Below, piece by piece: positions 6,128 through 10,104 of a DNA stretch of 10,104 nt. The stretch's first letter is position 1. Each line of letters opens with the position of its first letter. The DNA is taken from NCBI GenBank assembly GCA_934623545.1, contig CAKTVN010000045.1, positions 1 through 10,104 of the forward strand, written 5' to 3'. The notes under the pieces were generated by a model that saw only the letters and a list, made by a program, of their open reading frames with translations, was not told where the DNA came from and searched no databases. Origin of the DNA: an uncultured Oscillospiraceae bacterium. GTDB taxonomy: Bacteria; Bacillota; Clostridia; Oscillospirales; Oscillospiraceae. The position numbers and the translations under genes were made by a program.

Positions 6128-6748
6128 ATGCTACTTGCAACCGAAAGAGAACTGGTTCGGGAATACTGCATCAAAATGTACGAAAGAGGTCTGACCCGCG
6201 GCACCAGCGGCAACATCAGTATCTTCAACCGTCAGGAGGGCTTGTACGCAATCAGCCCCTCCAGCATGGATTACTTCGAGACCAAAACGGGAGACGTCGT
6301 TGTCATGGATCTGGAGGGCAAGGTCGTCGACGGCATCCGCAAGCCCTCCTCCGAGCATTGTATGCACCGGATCTTCTATAAAAACCGCGACGACATCAAC
6401 GCGATCATCCACAATCACGCGCCCGCGGCATCCGCGGTCTCCTGCCTGTACCGCACCGTCCCGCCCATCCATGAAATGATTGTCGTCTGCGGCGCGGACG
6501 AGATCATCACCTCCCCTTTTACCAAGAGCGGCGGTCAGGCGCTTGCCGAGGTCGCGTTTGAGACCATGAAGGGGCGCAACGCCATCCTGATCGGCAGCCA
6601 CGGTATGCTGGTCGGCGGCGCGGACATCGTCGACGCGCTCTTCATCGCCGAGGAGACGGAGTTCTGTTGCGATATGTACCTGCGCACCGCGCCCTTCGGC
6701 GGCGCAAAGATCCTGACGCACGAAGACGTCGTCTATTACAACACCTGA
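6128..6748 (+). CDS. Class II aldolase/adducin family protein, L-fuculose-phosphate aldolase-like
   Basis: A 206-residue zinc-dependent aldolase. It aligns by eye with E. coli FucA: TRGTSGNIS at 23-31 (phosphate-binding TAGN-like loop), LYAISPSSMDY at 39-49, PSSEHCMH at 73-80 with catalytic Glu76 (E73 in FucA), IIHNHAPAASAVS at 93-105 with zinc ligands His95 and His97, PPIHEMI at 112-118, and GSHGMLVGG at 156-164 with the third zinc ligand His158. Length is close to FucA (215 residues). It should cleave a ketose-1-phosphate or related phosphorylated sugar acid to DHAP or a similar product plus an aldehyde. An AAAGGA ribosome site lies about 10 nt upstream. It is the first gene of the MerR-controlled plus-strand operon and is followed after 16 nt by a 2-hydroxyacid dehydrogenase. 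No kinase or isomerase gene accompanies it, consistent with phosphorylation by the PTS. Confidence 0.92.
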   Translation: MLLATERELVREYCIKMYERGLTRGTSGNISIFNRQEGLYAISPSSMDYFETKTGDVVVMDLEGKVVDGIRKPSSEHCMHRIFYKNRDDINAIIHNHAPAASAVSCLYRTVPPIHEMIVVCGADEIITSPFTKSGGQALAEVAFETMKGRNAILIGSHGMLVGGADIVDALFIAEETEFCCDMYLRTAPFGGAKILTHEDVVYYNT

Positions 6749-6764
6749 TCGCGGAGGCACGGCT

Positions 6765-7823
6765 ATGGAAAAGATCAAGCTGGTCATGGGCGCTCCGATC
6801 CAAGAGCAGTACCTTGCGCAGATCCGCGCGTACTGCGACGTGACGCAGTATCCCGTCGAGCAGTGGGCGGAGGACCATTCCACCGAGCAGGAGATCATCG
6901 ACCAATTCAACGGCTACGAGATTGTTGTCGTCTACAGCCACGCCGTCACCGAGCGCTGCATCCGCACCTGGAAGGAAAATGGGATGCGCCTTCTGGTCTG
7001 CCCGCGCGGCACGCCCGTCAACGTCGACTGGAAGGCTGTCAAAAAATACGACATCCCGCTCGTCTACGCGCCGGGGCGCAACGCCGTCTGCGTCGCAGAG
7101 CACACGATCGGTCTGATGCTCGCGCTGGTCAAGAACATCGGCTTCTCCTATCATATGCTGATGACCGGAAAATTCATGGGTCCGCCCAAGGAGAATATCT
7201 ACGACGTCACCAAGCGCGACGACGTTTACTGGGTCATGGCGGACGGCAGCGTCCCGGAGGATTATCTCGTCGAGAGCATCGACTTCCACGAACGCACGCT
7301 CGGCATCGCCGGCTTCGGCTCCATCGGCTCGCGTGTGGCAAAAATGGCGCAGGCATTTGATATGCGCGTCATCGCCTACGATCCCTACTGCTCCGAAGAG
7401 CGCATCCGCGCCGCCGGCGCGGAAAAGGTCGATCTCGACACGCTGCTCGCCGAAAGCGAATTTTTGAGCATCCACCTCGCCGTCACGCCGGAGACCATCG
7501 GCATGGTCAACAAGAGCTGGTTCGATAAGATGCGTCCGTCCGCGTTCGTGATCAACACGGCGCGCGCCGCCACCATTGATCAGAAGGACTTTGTCGAGGC
7601 GCTTCAGCAGCACAAGATCGCCGGAGCGGCGCTGGATGTATGCTGGGAAGAGGCAATTCCCGCAAACCATCCGCTGCTTCAGATGCCGAACGTGCTCATC
7701 ACTCCGCACCAGGGCAGCTACAGCAAGGACGTCGCCAAGTGGCAGTCGGCAATGATGGCGGAGGATATCATCGCCTACTGCAAGGGCGAGCCGCTCAAAT
7801 ATCTCTGGAAGCGCAGCGAGTGA
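6765..7823 (+). CDS. NAD-dependent D-isomer-specific 2-hydroxyacid dehydrogenase
   Basis: A 352-residue two-domain enzyme expected to interconvert a 2-hydroxyacid and a 2-oxoacid in the cytoplasm. The nucleotide fold is LGIAGFGSIGSRVAKMA at 179-195, with Asp206 (AYDPY) favouring NAD. The catalytic set is Arg267 (INTARAATID), Glu296 (LDVCWEE) and His315 (ITPHQGS). NAVCVAEHTIGLMLAL at 106-121 is the usual helix of the hinge region. Residues about 137-175 (KFMGPPKENIYDVTKRDD onward) form a stretch roughly 20 residues longer than in phosphoglycerate dehydrogenase-type relatives, suggesting a subgroup with its own substrate. GGAGG lies 7 nt before the ATG. It is 16 nt after the class II aldolase, so the two probably act on the same metabolite, as in sugar-acid pathways. 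Exact substrate unknown. Confidence 0.93.
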   Translation: MEKIKLVMGAPIQEQYLAQIRAYCDVTQYPVEQWAEDHSTEQEIIDQFNGYEIVVVYSHAVTERCIRTWKENGMRLLVCPRGTPVNVDWKAVKKYDIPLVYAPGRNAVCVAEHTIGLMLALVKNIGFSYHMLMTGKFMGPPKENIYDVTKRDDVYWVMADGSVPEDYLVESIDFHERTLGIAGFGSIGSRVAKMAQAFDMRVIAYDPYCSEERIRAAGAEKVDLDTLLAESEFLSIHLAVTPETIGMVNKSWFDKMRPSAFVINTARAATIDQKDFVEALQQHKIAGAALDVCWEEAIPANHPLLQMPNVLITPHQGSYSKDVAKWQSAMMAEDIIAYCKGEPLKYLWKRSE

Positions 7824-7874
7824 CCGCACACGCAGCGCTCCCATCGTACATACTGAATCTCAGGAGGTAGACAT

Positions 7875-8279
7875 ATGGCTTCTCTGAATGACTGGCTCAA
7901 GACCGCCTTCGGCTCCTGCACGGCGATCGCCGTTTTACTGCTGGCGCTTGAGGTGCTCCGCTACGCAAAAAAGATGTACTACAGCGCCTCGTCCGCCAAC
8001 CCCCGCGGCTATAACAGCATTCTCAACCGGAAATATCAGCTCGACCGCAGAGAAAACGTCGACGAGCAGAAGATCAATCTCTATATGTTCCTGTTCGGGC
8101 TGTTCTGCCTCGCCGTCAGCTATCCGATCATGCTGTTTGCCGAGATGACCGTCGGGATGCTCGCCTTTTTTGCCCTGAATCTGATCGGCGGTCAGCTGAT
8201 GCTGAACCTGATCGGGAAGAAATATCAGTCTCACCCCCTGCTTTCCGGAAAAAAGCGCAAAAGTAAAACAGAGAAATGA
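7875..8279 (+). CDS. Small three-helix membrane protein of unknown function
   Basis: A 134-residue protein I do not recognise. Three hydrophobic segments are visible: about 12-29 (FGSCTAIAVLLLALEVL), 67-88 (INLYMFLFGLFCLAVSYPIM) and 92-113. Between the first two lies a hydrophilic, charged loop (residues 31-66) with NRKYQLDRRENVDEQ, and the C-terminus is a strongly basic tail (GKKRKSKTEK), which by the positive-inside rule is probably cytoplasmic. A strong AGGAGGT site sits 6 nt before the ATG, so it is clearly translated. It lies 51 nt after the hydroxyacid dehydrogenase and 10 nt before the aldo/keto reductase, in the same operon, which suggests a role linked to the pathway (for example accessory to transport or anchoring an enzyme), but this is a guess. 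No signal peptide cleavage site, metal motif or enzyme signature is seen. Confidence 0.8.
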   Translation: MASLNDWLKTAFGSCTAIAVLLLALEVLRYAKKMYYSASSANPRGYNSILNRKYQLDRRENVDEQKINLYMFLFGLFCLAVSYPIMLFAEMTVGMLAFFALNLIGGQLMLNLIGKKYQSHPLLSGKKRKSKTEK

Positions 8280-8289
8280 GGTTTCAATC

Positions 8290-9159
8290 ATGACACAGAA
8301 AATGAAGCAGGTCGCGCTTCGCGACGGCGCCCTTCTGCCAAAGCTCGGTCAAGGCACCTGGCTCAGCGGTGAAAATCCCGACCATGAGGCGGCTGAGATC
8401 GCGGCGTTCCGCAGAGGCGTCGAGCTCGGCATGACCCTCATCGACACCGCTGAGGGCTACGGCTTCGGTCTTGCCGAGAAGTTCATCAAGAAGGCGATCG
8501 ACGGTCTGGACCGCAGCAACCTTTTCATCATCTCCAAGGTCGAGCCGCCCAACGCGCATCGCGGCGACATCGTCCAGCACTGCCAGCAGAGCCTTGACAA
8601 CATGGGGCTCGACTATCTCGATATGTATCTGCTGCACTGGTACGACCCGAGCATCGTCCCCACTGCCGAAGCCGTCGAGGGACTCGAAGAGCTGGTCGCA
8701 ATGGGCAAGATCAGGCGCTGGGGCGTCTCCAACTTCGATCTGGAGGGGCTGGAGGAGCTGTGGAGCATTCCCGGCGGCAGCAACTGTATGCTCAACCAAA
8801 TCCAGTACAACATCGGCGCGCGCGGCATCGAATATGACGTCCTGCCCTGGATGAAGGAGCACGGCGTCGGCATGATGGCGTATGCACCGATGGGTCACGG
8901 CGGCGAGACGCGCAAGCGCATGATGGACAGCGAGGTCCTGCACCGCGTCGCGGAGCGCCACGGGCTGACCATGATGCAGTTCATGCTTGCCTTCACGCTT
9001 CAGCGTGACGACGTGATCGCGATCCCCCGCCACGAGCTCCCCGAGCACGCAGAGTGGAACTTCGGCACGCAGTTCGTTACCTTCACACAGGAGGACTGGG
9101 ACGACATCAACTCCGTCTTCCCCGCTCCCACCTGCCACACCCCGCTCTCCATCATCTGA
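8290..9159 (+). CDS. Aldo/keto reductase
   Basis: A 289-residue NAD(P)H-dependent carbonyl reductase with the complete catalytic tetrad: Asp52 (LIDTAEGYG), Tyr57, Lys83 (IISKVEP) and His116 (YLLHWYD). Further barrel signatures are IRRWGVSNFD at 141-150, NQIQYN at 169-174, MMAYAPMGHGG at 195-205 and VIAIPRH at 242-248. Length is normal for a short-form AKR. It would reduce an aldehyde or ketone, plausibly the aldehyde released by one of the aldolases. GAGG overlapping the preceding stop codon supplies the ribosome site, 8 nt before the ATG at 8290; the gene lies 10 nt after the small membrane protein and is the last of the operon. Substrate and cofactor preference cannot be decided from sequence. 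Confidence 0.93.
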   Translation: MTQKMKQVALRDGALLPKLGQGTWLSGENPDHEAAEIAAFRRGVELGMTLIDTAEGYGFGLAEKFIKKAIDGLDRSNLFIISKVEPPNAHRGDIVQHCQQSLDNMGLDYLDMYLLHWYDPSIVPTAEAVEGLEELVAMGKIRRWGVSNFDLEGLEELWSIPGGSNCMLNQIQYNIGARGIEYDVLPWMKEHGVGMMAYAPMGHGGETRKRMMDSEVLHRVAERHGLTMMQFMLAFTLQRDDVIAIPRHELPEHAEWNFGTQFVTFTQEDWDDINSVFPAPTCHTPLSII

Positions 9160-9188
9160 TATACACTTCCACCATAGACTCTCCTCAC

Positions 9189-9875
9189 TCACCACCATCG
9201 CAGAAGCACCTCCGAACGCCCTCCGGCAAAACCGGAGGGCGTTCGCATGGTTTTTAGCCGAAAAGCAGCCTGCAAGCTTTTGCTTGCAGGCTGCTTTGGA
9301 TCATTCGTATGTTTCCAGCCGCTCACGCGGCGAGACGGTTTGACCGGCGCTTTCTGATCCCAGCCGGTCTCCGGCTCCTCCCAGGACCTCGAGGACGGGC
9401 ATTTCCAGAGATAGAAATCGTTCCCCGCCGGGTCCACCAGGACTGCCGTGACCTCCCAGCTTTCGCCGTGGATCGGCTCCTTGGCATAGAAATTCTTGCT
9501 GCTGTCCGTCAGGATCTTGCCGCCGTGTGCCTCCATCTCGGAGAGCATCTCATCCAGGTCGCGGTCCATGTCGATCTCCGTGAACAGACCGGTCACATCG
9601 CACTCGCGTCCGCCGGGTGCGGGGTTGAAGTTCATATGACCGGGCACGCTGCCCTCGCCGTCCGGCTGCGTCGGTCCGGTCCCGATGATCAGCACCGGCT
9701 TTTCAGACCCCTCGGGCAGTCCGCTGAACGCCTGCGGTCCCTCGATCCAGTCAAAGCCAAACAGCTCGTAATAGAAGGTCATCATGCGCTTCAGGTCCTG
9801 ATAGAACGTAAAGATATAGCGCGTTCTGCCATGCAGCGACTTCTTTGTGAGCTTCTTCGGCGGGCGGTCCGGCAC
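9189..9875 (-). CDS. VOC (glyoxalase-like) family protein, apparently damaged at both ends
   Basis: The open frame holds one clear VOC beta-alpha-beta-beta-beta domain at residues about 17-157: TRYIFTFYQDLKRMMTFYYELFGF at the start and VLVDPAGNDFYLWKCP at its end. The GTG used as start at 9875 has no ribosome site. In the same frame just upstream (9897-9932) the sequence reads GNAFYLWEIKDR, matching the end of a VOC domain, so this was probably a two-domain protein whose first domain is mostly lost. At the other end the frame runs on through both terminator hairpins for about 40 unlikely residues to 9189. In the neighbouring frame the sequence ends RLETYE-stop at 9301-9303, only 3 nt before a hairpin, which suggests that one base is missing near 9310-9345. 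Function of the family: metal-dependent lyases, dioxygenases or resistance proteins; here unknown. Confidence 0.6.
   Translation of the reverse strand: MPDRPPKKLTKKSLHGRTRYIFTFYQDLKRMMTFYYELFGFDWIEGPQAFSGLPEGSEKPVLIIGTGPTQPDGEGSVPGHMNFNPAPGGRECDVTGLFTEIDMDRDLDEMLSEMEAHGGKILTDSSKNFYAKEPIHGESWEVTAVLVDPAGNDFYLWKCPSSRSWEEPETGWDQKAPVKPSRRVSGWKHTNDPKQPASKSLQAAFRLKTMRTPSGFAGGRSEVLLRWW
9213..9255 (+). terminator. Intrinsic terminator of the second operon
   Basis: A 14-bp perfect stem (CGAACGCCCTCCGG with its complement, 9213-9226 and 9232-9245) with a CAAAA loop is followed after CATGG by TTTTT. It lies about 55 nt beyond the aldo/keto reductase stop. Confidence 0.75.
9262..9297 (-). terminator. Hairpin terminator at the end of the VOC gene
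   Basis: A 16-bp perfect stem (AAAGCAGCCTGCAAGC with its complement) with a TTTT loop. The A/T ends of the stem give short U-tracts on both strands (four T on the minus strand), so it can act in either direction. Its place right after the stop codon at 9301-9303 in the alternative frame argues that the VOC gene originally ended there. Confidence 0.65.
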
Positions 9876-9936
9876 GAAGCCCGTCTTCGGCGCGGTGCGG
9901 TCCTTGATCTCCCAGAGATAGAACGCGTTTCCTTCG

Positions 9937-10104
9937 GTAGGAAAAGCCTTTCTGATCCTGCACGACCATGATGACCACGCCGGTCAGCGCCAGATTCATC
10001 GCCAGCAGCACCGTGCCGCAGAAGCGGTATCTGCGCCATTCCGTGCGCAGTTCTTCCCCGAACGCATGGTGCCGCGCGTACCGCAGGAGTGAAAACCGCA
10101 TCAG
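9937..10104 (-). pseudogene. Fragment of a membrane protein gene, cut off by fusion to the VOC gene
   Basis: Reading leftward from the right edge, the frame encodes RYARHHAFGEELRTEWRRYR followed by a hydrophobic helix, FCGTVLLAMNLALTGVVIMVV, then QDQKGFSY. The pattern EWRRYR..G..L..MNLAL.G.V..M....KGF.Y resembles a family of uncharacterised Clostridia membrane proteins in which more helices follow. Here the reading frame loses sense after GFSY at about 9937 and the VOC tail begins in another frame. The 5' part lies beyond the window; the ATG at 10101 is probably internal. The family comparison is from memory and is the weaker part of this call; the loss of coding character at the junction is seen directly. 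Confidence 0.5.

Noticed and set aside
6043..6381. Plus-strand open frame overlapping the start of the class II aldolase
   Set aside because: It starts inside the promoter, has no ribosome site and no family resemblance; the aldolase frame beginning at 6128 is clearly the coding one.
6131..9198. Long minus-strand open frames antisense to the second operon (for example 6642-7844 and 8284-9198)
   Set aside because: They are shadows of the well-supported plus-strand genes, which have intact catalytic residues and ribosome sites.

Overview
The window looks like a piece of a GC-rich Bacillota (Firmicutes) genome, most likely a gut Clostridia/Oscillospiraceae-type bacterium. The reasons are strong AGGAGG-type ribosome binding sites on nearly every gene, mannose-family PTS components, a MerR/BmrR-type regulator, and short hairpin terminators. 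I see no rRNA, tRNA, CRISPR, insertion sequence or phage gene. The assignment is by general character only; no marker gene is present.

Layout. Positions 1-4780 hold a minus-strand operon, read from right to left: a fused PTS EIIC-EIID permease (3128-4780), a zinc-dependent alcohol/polyol dehydrogenase (2020-3054), a class I DhnA/LsrF-type aldolase (1227-2003), PTS EIIB (697-1191) and PTS EIIA (252-683). A hairpin follows, and then the first 63 codons of a MATE-family efflux gene (1-189). Positions 4781-5083 are a divergent regulatory region. A MerR-family regulator with a BmrR/GyrI-like C-terminal ligand domain (5084-5911) is transcribed rightward and ends in a terminator. It is followed by a second operon on the plus strand: a class II (fuculose-phosphate type) aldolase (6128-6748), a D-2-hydroxyacid dehydrogenase (6765-7823), a small three-helix membrane protein of unknown function (7875-8279) and an aldo/keto reductase (8290-9159), closed by terminators. 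The right end (9189-10104, minus strand) is damaged: a glyoxalase-like VOC gene is joined out of frame to the 5' portion of a membrane-protein gene.

How it works together. Both operons start from promoters with the hallmark of MerR-family activation: good -35 and -10 boxes separated by 19 bp, with a CTCAAG-N3-CTTGA(G/T) dyad inside the spacer. The two promoters match at 25 of 31 positions, so the MerR protein encoded between them very probably switches on both operons. The transporter would import and phosphorylate a sugar or polyol, the Zn dehydrogenase would oxidise it, one or both aldolases would cleave the phosphorylated intermediate, and the hydroxyacid dehydrogenase and aldo/keto reductase would handle the aldehyde or acid products. 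The substrate cannot be read from the sequence. The combination of a BmrR-like sensor, a one-piece EIICD permease, two aldolases of different classes and an unknown membrane protein under a shared operator is the most interesting content here.
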